Source: Mesonia aestuariivivens
Lineage (GTDB): Bacteria > Bacteroidota > Bacteroidia > Flavobacteriales > Flavobacteriaceae
Length of the DNA: 64,000 nucleotides
Direction of reading: 5' to 3'
Assembly: GCF_019311235.1 (NCBI RefSeq)
Contig: NZ_JAHWDF010000008.1
Coordinates: forward strand, 107,994-171,993
The notes beneath the pieces are model-generated. The model did not search any database. It saw only the letters and a program-made list of their open reading frames with translations, and was not told the origin of the DNA. Within the stretch, counting starts at the first letter, position 1. Each line of letters begins with the position of its first letter. The position numbers and the translations under genes are program-made. Of the stretch, positions 43,497 to 53,354 are shown in pieces.

Positions 43497-46262
43497 ATGA
43501 TGAGATTCTGTCTGCTAAGCATATGGTTCATTTTTTCACAAACTTTGCTCGCACAGCAAACTATTCCCTTTTTTAAAAATTACACAAAGAATGATTACCA
43601 AGGGGAAAATGCCAATTGGGACATTACACAAGACGACAAAGGAGTTATTTACACCGCAAATAATTATAAGCTTTTAGCTTATGATGGAGACGACTGGAGT
43701 AAATATTCACTGCCTAAAGATATTGTAATAAGGTCTGTTAACGTAATTAATGATACATTGTATTCTGGGGCTTACCAAGAATTTGGCTATTGGTTACGTA
43801 ATGATAAAAATGAATTAACGTATCATTCCTTAAGCAGCGAAAAAAAAGACTCTTTATTTAACAATGATGAAATTTGGAAAATTTATCCTTTTCAAAAAGG
43901 CATAGTTTTTCAATCATTTAGTGCTATTTACTTTTTCGACAAAAAAGAAAATAAAATAGAAAAAATACCTTTTCCTGAAACCTCATCAATTTTTACTTAT
44001 AAACTAAATAATAAGATTTATTTAGCTAGTAAATATGGTGGCGTTTATAAATTAAATGAACATAAGTTTGATGCCGAACCCTGGAGTGAGCCTTTAAAAG
44101 AGTTTTCAATCCAATCTATGATTTTATATAAAGGTGGTTTTTTATTGGGTACCCAACTTAATGGTATTTATTATTATAAAGATAATAAACTTACAAAGTG
44201 GCTAAATAAAGATTCTGCCATTATAGATGGAATAGAAATTAACAATTTAAGCCTTGTTAATCAAAAGTTATGCATAGGTACCATTAACAAAGGTTTACTT
44301 ATTTTAAATGAACAAAAGCAACTTTTATACACTATAAATACGAGTAATGGGCTTAATAATAATACGGTTTTAAGTCAATATAAAGATACCGATGGTAACT
44401 TATGGTTAGGGCTTGATAATGGTTTTGCTTGTATTTACTTAAGTTCTCCGCTACACGTGTTTAATGACAAAAGCGGAAAACTAGGTACTTTATACGCCAT
44501 AGAAAAAAGTCCAAAAAATCCTAATATTGAATACCTAGGAAGTAATCATGGAGTATTTAAAAAAGAAGATCATCAGCTTAGTTTAATAAATAACTCTAAC
44601 GGACAAGTTTGGAATCTGACTCAAATCGATGATGAAATTATATGCGGTCATAATAACGAAACTTTCGCTATTAAAAATAACAAGATTAAACTACTAAGTA
44701 CAATTAGTGGAGGTACAAGGCTTGTAAAAACTACAAAAGCAAACACGTATATTCAGGGAAATTACTCCGGGCTTACAAAGTTCACTAAAATTGATGATCA
44801 ATGGGAAGTGAAACATTTTCAAAATATGTATCACCGGGTGAGTGAACTCGCTTTAGACAAGCAACATCATATTTGGATTACTTCTCCACATAACGGAGTT
44901 TATCAATTTAAACAAAATGGAGATAAATTAATTCAGAAGAAATTTTATCCTGAAAATAAGTTTAAACACTTATTTCAGCTTAATAATGAAATTTTCTTGG
45001 CCGGTAAAAATGATATTTTTAAATACGATTTGGTTAATGATACAATTATTAAAGATGAAATTCTAACAAAGAAACTCATGCCGTTAGATCACGTCATGGC
45101 TTTTGAAAATAAATTTATAGTTACCAAGCAAAAGAACAAAATAAAGATATTAGATGTTTTAGCTAATAAAACACTACAACTATCTTCTAAAATTATAGAA
45201 AATAAGTTAGTACAAGACTTTGATTTCGCCAAAGCAGTAAATGATTCTATTTACCTTTTTCTAGACTCTGGTTATTTGCTTGTAGATATGAATAGCAGCA
45301 TAGATGTTCAAAAGAAATTGCCTCCTGTAATTTCTAGATTACGTATTAATGGTGAAACTAAAACCATTGGTAAAAACTACAAAATACCTTTTTATAAAAA
45401 TTCAATTAATTTTTCACTAACTAATTACAGACCAGTAAATTACCTGCAACACAGTTTTATTTACCAATTAAAAGGATATAATAAAGTATGGAAAACAGCT
45501 CAAAATAATACGATCAATTTTGAAAATTTACCAAAAGGGAATTACGAGTTGTTAGTTAAAAATCGTTCAGGGAATAAGGAAAGTGAAATTCTATCATATA
45601 AATTTACAATTTTGCCCCCGTGGTATTTTAGTGTAGAAGCCATAATAGCCTATCTTCTTTTAGCAATTTTATTGTTATACCTCATCTACTTTTTCAATAA
45701 GAGAAAATTTAAACAAAAGCAAATACGTTTTGAAAGAGAGCTTGCTCATAAAAATGAGCTAGAAATAAAAGAAGAGAAAATTGAGAATAATAAACGCTTA
45801 GCAGAGTTAGAGAAAAAGCAACTGAGAGAACAACTAGATTCTAAACGAAGAGAACTAGCTACTTATGCTGCCAGTATGGCGAAAAAAGAAGAGATTTTAA
45901 GTCAGTTAGAAAAAGAAATTAATAAAGAAGAAATTAAAAAAGAACACAGCAAATTATACGATAGACTTAATAAATTTAAAGAAAACCAATCTCATTCTGA
46001 AGATGATTGGAAATTATTTGAAAGAAACTTTAATGAAGTTCATGATGAATTTTTCAAAAACCTTCAAAAGAAATTCCCTGAGCTTACTCCCAAAGATTTA
46101 AATTTATGTGCTTATCTAAAAATGAACTTAAGTTCAAAAGAAATTGCACCATTAATTGGTATTACATACCGCAGTGTAGAGTTACATCGATATAGATTGA
46201 GAAAGAAACTTAATTTAGATAAAAAGGAAAATCTAGTTAAGTTTTTGTTATCGTTTGATTAA
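43497..46262 (+). CDS. Membrane-spanning sensor/regulator with propeller and LuxR-type HTH
   Basis: A 921-residue regulator of the polysaccharide locus. A signal peptide (ending LLAQQ) is followed by a periplasmic two-component-regulator-type beta-propeller (about 25-600; repeats such as NLWLGLDNGFACIYL and HIWITSPHNGVYQF), a Y_Y_Y domain (about 620-705; HSFIYQLKGYNKVWKTAQNNTINFENLPKGNYELLVKN), one membrane helix (about 712-734), a charged coiled coil (735-835) and a C-terminal LuxR-like helix-turn-helix (about 860-915; LTPKDLNLCAYLKMNLSSKEIAPLIGITYRSVELHRYRLRKKL). It has no histidine kinase domain, so it resembles SusR more than hybrid two-component sensors. It lies just upstream of and parallel to susC, which it probably activates when sugar is present. 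Confidence 0.9.
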   Translation: MMRFCLLSIWFIFSQTLLAQQTIPFFKNYTKNDYQGENANWDITQDDKGVIYTANNYKLLAYDGDDWSKYSLPKDIVIRSVNVINDTLYSGAYQEFGYWLRNDKNELTYHSLSSEKKDSLFNNDEIWKIYPFQKGIVFQSFSAIYFFDKKENKIEKIPFPETSSIFTYKLNNKIYLASKYGGVYKLNEHKFDAEPWSEPLKEFSIQSMILYKGGFLLGTQLNGIYYYKDNKLTKWLNKDSAIIDGIEINNLSLVNQKLCIGTINKGLLILNEQKQLLYTINTSNGLNNNTVLSQYKDTDGNLWLGLDNGFACIYLSSPLHVFNDKSGKLGTLYAIEKSPKNPNIEYLGSNHGVFKKEDHQLSLINNSNGQVWNLTQIDDEIICGHNNETFAIKNNKIKLLSTISGGTRLVKTTKANTYIQGNYSGLTKFTKIDDQWEVKHFQNMYHRVSELALDKQHHIWITSPHNGVYQFKQNGDKLIQKKFYPENKFKHLFQLNNEIFLAGKNDIFKYDLVNDTIIKDEILTKKLMPLDHVMAFENKFIVTKQKNKIKILDVLANKTLQLSSKIIENKLVQDFDFAKAVNDSIYLFLDSGYLLVDMNSSIDVQKKLPPVISRLRINGETKTIGKNYKIPFYKNSINFSLTNYRPVNYLQHSFIYQLKGYNKVWKTAQNNTINFENLPKGNYELLVKNRSGNKESEILSYKFTILPPWYFSVEAIIAYLLLAILLLYLIYFFNKRKFKQKQIRFERELAHKNELEIKEEKIENNKRLAELEKKQLREQLDSKRRELATYAASMAKKEEILSQLEKEINKEEIKKEHSKLYDRLNKFKENQSHSEDDWKLFERNFNEVHDEFFKNLQKKFPELTPKDLNLCAYLKMNLSSKEIAPLIGITYRSVELHRYRLRKKLNLDKKENLVKFLLSFD

Positions 46263-46274
46263 TCCTCACTCACG

Positions 46275-46284
46275 AAAACGTTTT
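46275..46284. promoter_or_regulatory. LacI-type half palindrome upstream of susC
   Basis: AAAACGTTTT with flanking CG on the left only (CGAAAACGTTTTAA). It shares the core CGAAAACGTTTT with the perfect palindrome at 60983-61004. It lies 12 bp past the regulator stop and about 170 bp before the susC -7 box (TAAATTTG, 46453-46460). The rest of the 291-bp gap shows only this promoter candidate. Confidence 0.45.
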
Positions 46285-46554
46285 AAACTATTAAGTTTCA
46301 CCACATCAATTCCACATCATTAACGATTATTTCAAATTCACAAACACAACATATTAGATTACAAATAACTGAAATTCAATAATTTATTTTTTTAAAAAAT
46401 GATGATGAGTTTAGTTATGCGTAAAAGAAAGCTAACCAACGCCTACTCTTTATAAATTTGACAATTAAACAAGCTTATTTTTAATGTTTCGTTAAATATA
46501 AGCTTTAAAATTAGGACATACTTAATCTTAATTCATTTAAATCTATTTATAGAA

Positions 46555-49500
46555 ATGAAAACAAACTTACTAGCACTACTGCTTCTGTTCTCAGGAATAC
46601 AGTTATTTGCGCAAGAGAAAACGATTTCAGGTACTGTTATTTCTGCAGATGATGGTTTACCATTACCAGGAGCTAATGTGGTTATCAAAAATCAAAGTAC
46701 TGGAACAACTACAGATTTTGACGGAAATTACGAAATCGAAGTAGCACCAGAAGATGTATTAACTTTTAGTTTTATTGGTTTTCAAACCCAAGAAGTTAAA
46801 GTTGGAGGGCAAGAAACCATAGACGTTAATCTAATTGCAGATACAGAGTCGTTGAGCGAAATTGTTTTAATTGGTTATGGAGCTGCAGAAAAACAAGATC
46901 TTACAGGAGCGATTAGCAGCGTTAAATCTGATGAAATTTTAAAACAACCTGCATTAACTGCTACTCAAGCAGTACAAGGTAAAGTCGCTGGGGTAAATAT
47001 TATTAATAGCGATTCTCCAGGATCCACTCCAACTGTAACCATACGTGGTTTAGGGACAGCCTTAGGTGGTAGAAACCCGCTTTATGTGGTAGACGGTGTT
47101 CCTGTTACTGATATTAAAAATATTAGTCCTTCCAATATTGAATCTATGGATTTCTTAAAAGATGCATCTTCTGCTTCTATTTACGGGCTAAGAGCTGCCA
47201 ACGGTGTCGTAATTGTAACGACAAAAAAAGGAAAAAAGGGAAAAGCAAAATTATCTTTCAACAGTTATTATGGAGTAAAAAGTTTGCTTAATAAAGTAGA
47301 TATGGCAAACGCTAGCCAGTATACTCAGTATTATAATGAAGAAGAAACCGCTATAGGTTCTACTAGTTTATTAGCTCCTAACCAACGCTATAATACAGAT
47401 TGGCTAGACGAACTTACTCAACTTGGTGCAGTAAGCAATAATGTTTTTACCATAAGTGGTGGTTCTGAAAATGTAGATTACTTTTTTAGCTACGACCATT
47501 ATGAAGAAGAAGGTTTACTACCTAATCAAAAATATAGAAGATCTGTAATTACTTCTAACAATGCCTTTAAATTATTTGACGATAAATTAAAGGTTACTCA
47601 AAACTTATCTATTACGCCTACAAATGAAAATCCTAAACCATTATCTTCATTTAATACCGCTTATAGACAAGCACCTGTAATTCCTGTTTATTATGAAAAT
47701 GGTCTTTACGGGCAATCTTTCTATAATCAGGCAACAGGAGAAGCTACTTATATGGCTCAAGAAGGTGAAGCTGTAGGAAGGCTAACAGACGCAGGTAATC
47801 CAGTAGCTGCTGTTAATTTTGCGAATGAAAAAATTTCTACACTTACGCTTCAAGGTAGTGTAACTGCTGAGTTAGAACTTACAGATCACTTAACCTTTAC
47901 TTCTAGAATAGGGATGCGTAAATATTATTACAATAAGCGTGCTTTTACTCCTACTAAAAAGAGTTGGATTGCAAATGACCCTACAAGAACAGCTGAAGCA
48001 TTTGAAAACAACAGAACTCAATTTCCAGACTCACCAGAATGGGCTAGAAATTCCTTAGCATTTGAAAAAGAAGAAACTTTTAAATACAACTGGGACAATT
48101 TCATTAACTATAAAAGAAGTTTTGGTCAACATAATTTTGATTTAACACTTGGTGGTTCTAAAGAAGAAACAGGAATTGGAGAAAAAAATACTTCTTCAGC
48201 TTACGAAGTACCAGAAGCTGAACAATACTGGAGTATTAAACATGCTGGTGATAGTTACGATAAACAAACTAATCAATACTATTTTACTCAGGTAAATTAC
48301 ATGTCTCAATTTGGTAGATTACAGTATAATTTTGATAGAACATATTATTTAACAGCTACATTAAGAAGAGACGGCACCAGTGTATTTAAGAGTAATAAGG
48401 AGTATTTTGATTATTTTCCATCAGTAGGTTTAGGTTGGACGTTAAGCAACGAGTCTTTCTTAGAAAATAGTAACTTTTTAAATTATTTAAAGTTAAGAGG
48501 GTCGTATGGTGAACTAGGTAATGCTAAAGTTCCTTTTAACACAACTACTATTCAAACAAACGCTGCAAGCGGAAATCAAAATTATGTATTTGGACCTAAT
48601 CAAGGTTTAGTTTTTGGAGCATCTATAGGTTCCCCTGCTCAACCTTTAAGCTGGGAGGTTGTACAAGAATGGAGTGCTGGTTTTGATTATGAATTACTAG
48701 ATAATAGGTTAACTGGTAGCTTTGACTGGTATGACAAAACCACAACGAATACTATTTTAGAAATCCAACCTTTATTAAATTCACCATTTGCAGAAAAATT
48801 TTATGATCACGGTGCAAAAGTTGTAAATAAAGGGGTAGAAGTAGGTATTAATTGGTCAGATAATATTAGTGACGATTTCTCCTATAATGTTGGAGTTACT
48901 TATAACTACAATAAAAACGAAATTACTCAAGTTAAAAATAACTACGCAGGTCAAACTGGAGGAAGTTTAGATAACGGTCAAATTTCTAAACGCCTAGAAG
49001 AAGGACAGCCACTTGGTTCTTGGTGGATGTATGAGGCTGATGGCGTTTGGCAAACACAAGAAGAGATTGACAACAATGCATCTTTAGGAGGTGCTCTTCC
49101 TGGTCACCTTAAATATAAAGACCAAAATGAAGACGGTGTAATAGATGAAAGAGATAAGAAATATTTCGGTTCATATATCCCTAAATATAACTTCGGAATT
49201 AATATAGCGGTAAATTATAAAAACTTTGATTTTAGTGTTGCTGGTTACGGAGCCGGAGGAAACAAAGTTTATAATGGATTAACAGGAACAAGACTTGGAG
49301 GTGAAAACATCCCGGTAGAAGTTTTTGAAAACCGTTGGACAGGAGCAGGTTCTACAAACGCTAACCCTGGAGCCAATAAAGATGCTTATGCGTCAAGCCA
49401 TTATTTAGAAGATGGTGATTATTTCAGAATAAACAACATCACATTTGGTTATACTTTACCAGAAATTAAAATGGTGTCTAAAGCTCGAGTGTATGTTTCT

Positions 49501-49647
49501 GCACAAAATGCTTTCATCTTTACCAAATACTCAGGATTTACTCCAGAATTAAATTCAGACGGAAATCCTTATGGTACCACAGGAATTGAACTTTCTGCTT
49601 ATCCAAATACAAGTACATTCTTAATGGGATTAAACTTAGAATTTTAA
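46555..49647 (+). CDS. SusC/RagA-type TonB-linked outer-membrane transporter
   Basis: A 1030-residue glycan transporter. Signal peptide MKTNLLALLLLFSGIQLFAQ, then a carboxypeptidase-D-like regulatory domain (about 22-105; ISGTVISADDGLPLPGANVVIK, TDFDGNYEIEV) and the SusC plug motifs (LIGYGAAEKQDLTGAISSV; NPLYVVDGVPV; ASIYGLRAANGVVIVTTKKGKKG). A long barrel follows, ending FLMGLNLEF. It pairs with the SusD-like lipoprotein 11 bp downstream, which acts as a lid. The substrate is inferred from the enzymes that follow. Confidence 0.95.
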   Translation: MKTNLLALLLLFSGIQLFAQEKTISGTVISADDGLPLPGANVVIKNQSTGTTTDFDGNYEIEVAPEDVLTFSFIGFQTQEVKVGGQETIDVNLIADTESLSEIVLIGYGAAEKQDLTGAISSVKSDEILKQPALTATQAVQGKVAGVNIINSDSPGSTPTVTIRGLGTALGGRNPLYVVDGVPVTDIKNISPSNIESMDFLKDASSASIYGLRAANGVVIVTTKKGKKGKAKLSFNSYYGVKSLLNKVDMANASQYTQYYNEEETAIGSTSLLAPNQRYNTDWLDELTQLGAVSNNVFTISGGSENVDYFFSYDHYEEEGLLPNQKYRRSVITSNNAFKLFDDKLKVTQNLSITPTNENPKPLSSFNTAYRQAPVIPVYYENGLYGQSFYNQATGEATYMAQEGEAVGRLTDAGNPVAAVNFANEKISTLTLQGSVTAELELTDHLTFTSRIGMRKYYYNKRAFTPTKKSWIANDPTRTAEAFENNRTQFPDSPEWARNSLAFEKEETFKYNWDNFINYKRSFGQHNFDLTLGGSKEETGIGEKNTSSAYEVPEAEQYWSIKHAGDSYDKQTNQYYFTQVNYMSQFGRLQYNFDRTYYLTATLRRDGTSVFKSNKEYFDYFPSVGLGWTLSNESFLENSNFLNYLKLRGSYGELGNAKVPFNTTTIQTNAASGNQNYVFGPNQGLVFGASIGSPAQPLSWEVVQEWSAGFDYELLDNRLTGSFDWYDKTTTNTILEIQPLLNSPFAEKFYDHGAKVVNKGVEVGINWSDNISDDFSYNVGVTYNYNKNEITQVKNNYAGQTGGSLDNGQISKRLEEGQPLGSWWMYEADGVWQTQEEIDNNASLGGALPGHLKYKDQNEDGVIDERDKKYFGSYIPKYNFGINIAVNYKNFDFSVAGYGAGGNKVYNGLTGTRLGGENIPVEVFENRWTGAGSTNANPGANKDAYASSHYLEDGDYFRINNITFGYTLPEIKMVSKARVYVSAQNAFIFTKYSGFTPELNSDGNPYGTTGIELSAYPNTSTFLMGLNLEF

Positions 49648-49658
49648 AAAATTAGAAA

Positions 49659-51125
49659 ATGAAATTATTTACTAAAATAACAATCAGTTTAGTAGCTACG
49701 CTTGCTTTAGTTAGTTGCAGTGAAGACTTTTTAGACGTAGATTCTAGAGAAAATATAGAAGCTATAGATAGTAATGAAAATATTACTCCAGAGCAATTTT
49801 TAAACGGTATTTACGGGATGTATACAGACTATGCTTATGCATTTTCTTGGCTTGGTATTACAGAAATTATCTCCGACAATGCAGATAAAGGTAGTTCTCC
49901 TACAGATAACGGAGCCGATAAAAATTTACTCGATAACTTAACTTTTACCAGTACTGCAACTTCAGTTAGAGAAATGTGGACGCAATGGTACAAAACTATA
50001 GGAAGAGCTAGTTATTCCATAGCTTTTACAGAGACTTACGGATTACAAGATGAAGAATACAAAGACAGACTTGTAGGGGAAGCTAAATTTTTAAGAGCCC
50101 TTACTTATTTTTATTTAGTAAGATCTTTTGGTGATGTAACCATACAAGGAGATATTACAATAGAAAATAAAGAAGCCATACTAGATCCTGAATCAAATTT
50201 ATCTAGCCGTAATTCTAAAGAAGAAGTGTATGCTTATATCGAACAAGATTTATTAGCCGCTATTGAAGTTTTACCTACAAAAAGTGAATATGCTTCTAAA
50301 GATTTAGGTAGAGCTACAAAAGGGGCTGCTCAAGCCCTCTTAGCTAAAGTTTATTTATACCAACAAGATTATAATCAAGCATTAGAATATGCTAATCTAG
50401 TTATTAATTCAGGTCAATATGGACTAGAAGCTAACTACGAAGATATTTGGAGAGAATATACAGAGAATGGTACAGAATCTATTTTTGAAATTCAAGCAAG
50501 AGGTGAAGTTATTGCGCATGGAGTGCAACAATATTCACAAGTTCAAGGAGCAAGAGGCCCTAGTGGTTGGGGATGGGGGTTTAACACACCTACAGAAAAC
50601 CTAGTGGCTGCTTTTGATGCTGAAGGAGACGAAATTAGAAAAGATGCTACCATTATTTTTGCAGGCGAAACTCTTTGGGACGGTCGTGAAGTAAGTCCTT
50701 CTGTAGAAAACCCAAGATATAATGAAAAAGCCTACTCTAGCGCAAACTCAGGAGCCGCAGACGGAGACAAAAATATTCGAGTAATTAGATATGCCGAAGT
50801 TTTGCTTATTAAAGCTGAAGCTGCTAACGAATTAGGGCAAACCTCAGAAGCTCTTTCCGCACTAAACCAAGTTAGACAAAGAGTAGAACTTGATGATGTT
50901 GTCGGTTTGGGGCAAATAGAATTAAGACAAAAAATCTGGAATGAAAGAAGATTAGAACTTGCTTTTGAACACGATCGTTGGTTCGATTTAATTAGAACAG
51001 GTCAAGCTGAACAAGCCATGCAAGCCAACGGAAAAACTTATGTTAACGGTAAACATGAATTATTCCCAATTCCAGAAAATCAACTTATTCAAACTCCACA
51101 AATGACTCAAAACCCAGGTTGGTAA
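49659..51125 (+). CDS. SusD/RagB-type glycan-binding lipoprotein
   Basis: A 488-residue surface lipoprotein with signal peptide and lipobox ALVSC (Cys20), followed by an acidic spacer (SEDFLDVDSRE) as in Bacteroidota surface lipoproteins. It has the SusD helical TPR-like fold: EQFLNGIYGMYTDYAYAF, EAKFLRALTYFYLVRSFGDV, and the C-terminal RYAEVLLIKAEAANELGQ, NERRLELAFEHDRWFDLIRTGQ and LFPIPENQLIQTPQMTQNPGW. It binds the oligosaccharide together with the SusC partner. Confidence 0.95.
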   Translation: MKLFTKITISLVATLALVSCSEDFLDVDSRENIEAIDSNENITPEQFLNGIYGMYTDYAYAFSWLGITEIISDNADKGSSPTDNGADKNLLDNLTFTSTATSVREMWTQWYKTIGRASYSIAFTETYGLQDEEYKDRLVGEAKFLRALTYFYLVRSFGDVTIQGDITIENKEAILDPESNLSSRNSKEEVYAYIEQDLLAAIEVLPTKSEYASKDLGRATKGAAQALLAKVYLYQQDYNQALEYANLVINSGQYGLEANYEDIWREYTENGTESIFEIQARGEVIAHGVQQYSQVQGARGPSGWGWGFNTPTENLVAAFDAEGDEIRKDATIIFAGETLWDGREVSPSVENPRYNEKAYSSANSGAADGDKNIRVIRYAEVLLIKAEAANELGQTSEALSALNQVRQRVELDDVVGLGQIELRQKIWNERRLELAFEHDRWFDLIRTGQAEQAMQANGKTYVNGKHELFPIPENQLIQTPQMTQNPGW

Positions 51126-51152
51126 GGTTTTATAATTTGAGATGAATTAGCA

Positions 51153-51184
51153 AACTATACAGCGTAATTAAACGCTGTATAGTT
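51153..51184 (+). other. Hairpin between susD and the first GH144 gene
   Basis: AACTATACAGCGT (51153-51165) pairs perfectly with ACGCTGTATAGTT (51172-51184) around AATTAA. There is no T-tract, so it is probably an RNA-processing or stability hairpin that allows more SusCD than enzyme, rather than a full terminator. Confidence 0.6.
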
Positions 51185-51220
51185 CATCTTATAAACATTC
51201 ACAGACTAAAAAACTTTCTC

Positions 51221-52621
51221 ATGTTCAATAAAAATCAACACTACTTTTCTTTAGCTATGCTACTCATACTGAGTTTTTGCTTATACTGCTGTAGTGATGA
51301 TAACAGTGTTAATACAGAAAGTGAACCTATTACTCAAGACCCCACAGAGAATGAAGAGGAACCAGAAATAGAGCCATTAAGTGATGAAGAACTATTAAAC
51401 ACGGTTCAACGCCAAACCTTAAAGTATTTTTGGGATTTTGCAGAACCTAGCTCACAAATGGCTAGAGAGAGATACCACCCTAATCAAACAAACAATTCAA
51501 TAGTTACTACAGGAGGCTCAGGCTTTGGTTTAATGGCAATTATTGTAGGTATAGAAAGAGGTTTTATCACTAAAACTGAAGCTTTGCAACGATTAAATAA
51601 TATAGCAAATTTTCTTGAAAATGCAGATCGATTTCACGGGGCTTGGCCACATTGGTTAAATGGCCAATCAGGAAACGTAGAGCCATTTAGCAATACAGAC
51701 AATGGCGGTGATTTAGTAGAAACTTCATTTTTAGCTCAAGGAATAATTGTGGTAAGAGAATACCTTAAAAATGGTACTTCAGAAGAGCAAATTATCGCAG
51801 AAAAATTTAATCAACTTTGGCAAGGTATAGATTGGCAATGGTACACCAATAATCAAAATGTATTGTATTGGCATTGGTCTCCCAACTATGAATGGCAAAT
51901 GAATATGCCATTAGAAGGCTATAATGAATGTTTAATTACTTACGTCTTAGCAGCTTCTTCACCAGACCATGCTATCGATTCTCAAGTATATCACCAAGGC
52001 TGGGCAAGAAATGGAAATATCACTACTATAAATTTAGCCTATGGTTTTCCATTAATAGTAAAACACAACGGCAACGAACAATATGGTGGTCCACTATTTT
52101 GGGCTCACTATTCTTATTTAGGTTTAGATCCAAGAAACTTATCAGATCAATATGCTAACTATTGGCAACTAAATCAAAATCACACTTTAATTAATTATAA
52201 TTATTGCGTTGAAAATCCAAATAATTACTCTGGTTATGGAGAAAATTTTTGGGGACTAACCGCTAGTTATACCAGAAATCAAGACGGTTCTGTTGGTTAT
52301 ACAGCACATTCCCCTGCTAACGACACGGGCGTAATTTCTCCCACAGCAGCAGTAAGTTCTATTGTTTACACCCCAGAAGAATCTTTAGCGATGATGCATA
52401 ATTTATATGAAAAACATCACGAATTAAGTTGGGGTTCAGCAGGATTTTATGATGCGATCAGCTTAACAGGCAATGATTGGGCAGCCAAACAATATTTAGC
52501 TATCGATCAAGGCCCAATGATTGTGATGATTGAAAATTACAGAACCGGACTTATTTGGGATTTGTTTATGCAAGCTCCAGAAATACAAAACGGATTAGAT
52601 AATTTAAATTTCAACTATTAA
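51221..52621 (+). CDS. GH144-type (PF10091 'glucoamylase') lipoprotein, copy 1
   Basis: A 466-residue lipoprotein (lipobox in FCLYCC) with an acidic spacer rich in Glu (NEEEPEIEPLSDEE). The (alpha/alpha)6-barrel domain of PF10091 spans about residues 55-460: LLNTVQRQTLKYFWDFAEP, VTTGGSGFGLMAIIVGIERGF, DNGGDLVETSFLAQG, WHWSPNYEWQMNMPLEGYNECLITYVLAASSP, VYHQGWARNG, and AIDQGPMIVMIENYRTGLIWD. Annotation pipelines call this family glucoamylase, but characterised Bacteroidota members are GH144 enzymes acting on beta-1,2-glucan (endo-beta-1,2-glucanase or sophorohydrolase). It has a paralog two genes downstream. Confidence 0.82.
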   Translation: MFNKNQHYFSLAMLLILSFCLYCCSDDNSVNTESEPITQDPTENEEEPEIEPLSDEELLNTVQRQTLKYFWDFAEPSSQMARERYHPNQTNNSIVTTGGSGFGLMAIIVGIERGFITKTEALQRLNNIANFLENADRFHGAWPHWLNGQSGNVEPFSNTDNGGDLVETSFLAQGIIVVREYLKNGTSEEQIIAEKFNQLWQGIDWQWYTNNQNVLYWHWSPNYEWQMNMPLEGYNECLITYVLAASSPDHAIDSQVYHQGWARNGNITTINLAYGFPLIVKHNGNEQYGGPLFWAHYSYLGLDPRNLSDQYANYWQLNQNHTLINYNYCVENPNNYSGYGENFWGLTASYTRNQDGSVGYTAHSPANDTGVISPTAAVSSIVYTPEESLAMMHNLYEKHHELSWGSAGFYDAISLTGNDWAAKQYLAIDQGPMIVMIENYRTGLIWDLFMQAPEIQNGLDNLNFNY

Positions 52622-52633
52622 AAAAATATAGCT

Positions 52634-53347
52634 ATGAAGAAATTAACATTTATAGTACTTCTATTTTGCTTTACAATTAATGCTTCTTTTGGACAAATTG
52701 AAAAGAAAAATTTTAAACAAAAAGTAGAATTAGAAACAGAACTAGGTTATTTACTTTACACTCCAAAAGGTTATCATACGACAAAAAAAGACTATCCACT
52801 AATTGTTTTTCTTCACGGGGCAGGTGAAAGAGGTACAGACTTAGATAAGGTAAAAGTAAATGGTCCATTTAATTACCTAGAAAAAGGTAATAAAATAGAT
52901 GCTGTGATTTTAGCTCCGCAATGTCCTGCCGAAACCTATTGGCAACCTCATCAAGTTGCAGGTTTAGTAAAATCTATTATCAAAAAATATAATATAGATG
53001 AGTCTAGAGTCTACTTAACCGGTTTAAGTATGGGCGGTTATGGCACGTGGGCTGTAGGAGGTGAATATCCAGAACTTTTTGCAGCGATGGCACCTGTTTG
53101 TGGAGCAATTTATAGACCTATTTATAGAAATGCGCAACACCTAAAAAATATGCCCATTTGGATTTTTCACGGAGCTTTAGATGATGTAGTATTACCTGAA
53201 AATAGTAACAATATGGTCATGGCGTTACATAAAGCCGGAAACAAAAATGTAAAATACACCGTTTATCCTTTTGCCAACCATAACAGTTGGTCAGAAACAT
53301 ACAACAACCCAAAACTTTATGAGTGGCTACTCAACCAAAAACAGTAA
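52634..53347 (+). CDS. Secreted alpha/beta serine hydrolase (prolyl-oligopeptidase/CE1-like)
   Basis: A 237-residue hydrolase with a signal peptide (ending NASFGQ). Motifs are YPLIVFLHGAGERGTD (oxyanion region), ILAPQCPAETYWQP, the nucleophile elbow VYLTGLSMGGYGTWA, IWIFHGALDDVV (Asp) and FANHNSWSETY (His). Such proteins with LHGAGERG motifs include feruloyl-type and other carbohydrate esterases. It lies between the two GH144 genes, 12 bp and 7 bp from its neighbours, so it probably removes ester substituents from the glycan. That role is inferred from place only. Confidence 0.78.
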   Translation: MKKLTFIVLLFCFTINASFGQIEKKNFKQKVELETELGYLLYTPKGYHTTKKDYPLIVFLHGAGERGTDLDKVKVNGPFNYLEKGNKIDAVILAPQCPAETYWQPHQVAGLVKSIIKKYNIDESRVYLTGLSMGGYGTWAVGGEYPELFAAMAPVCGAIYRPIYRNAQHLKNMPIWIFHGALDDVVLPENSNNMVMALHKAGNKNVKYTVYPFANHNSWSETYNNPKLYEWLLNQKQ

Positions 53348-53354
53348 AACCGCT

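Noticed and set aside
53271..53354. Longer N-terminus of the second GH144 enzyme
   Set aside because: It overlaps the upstream hydrolase gene and would bury the lipoprotein signal peptide that begins at 53355.
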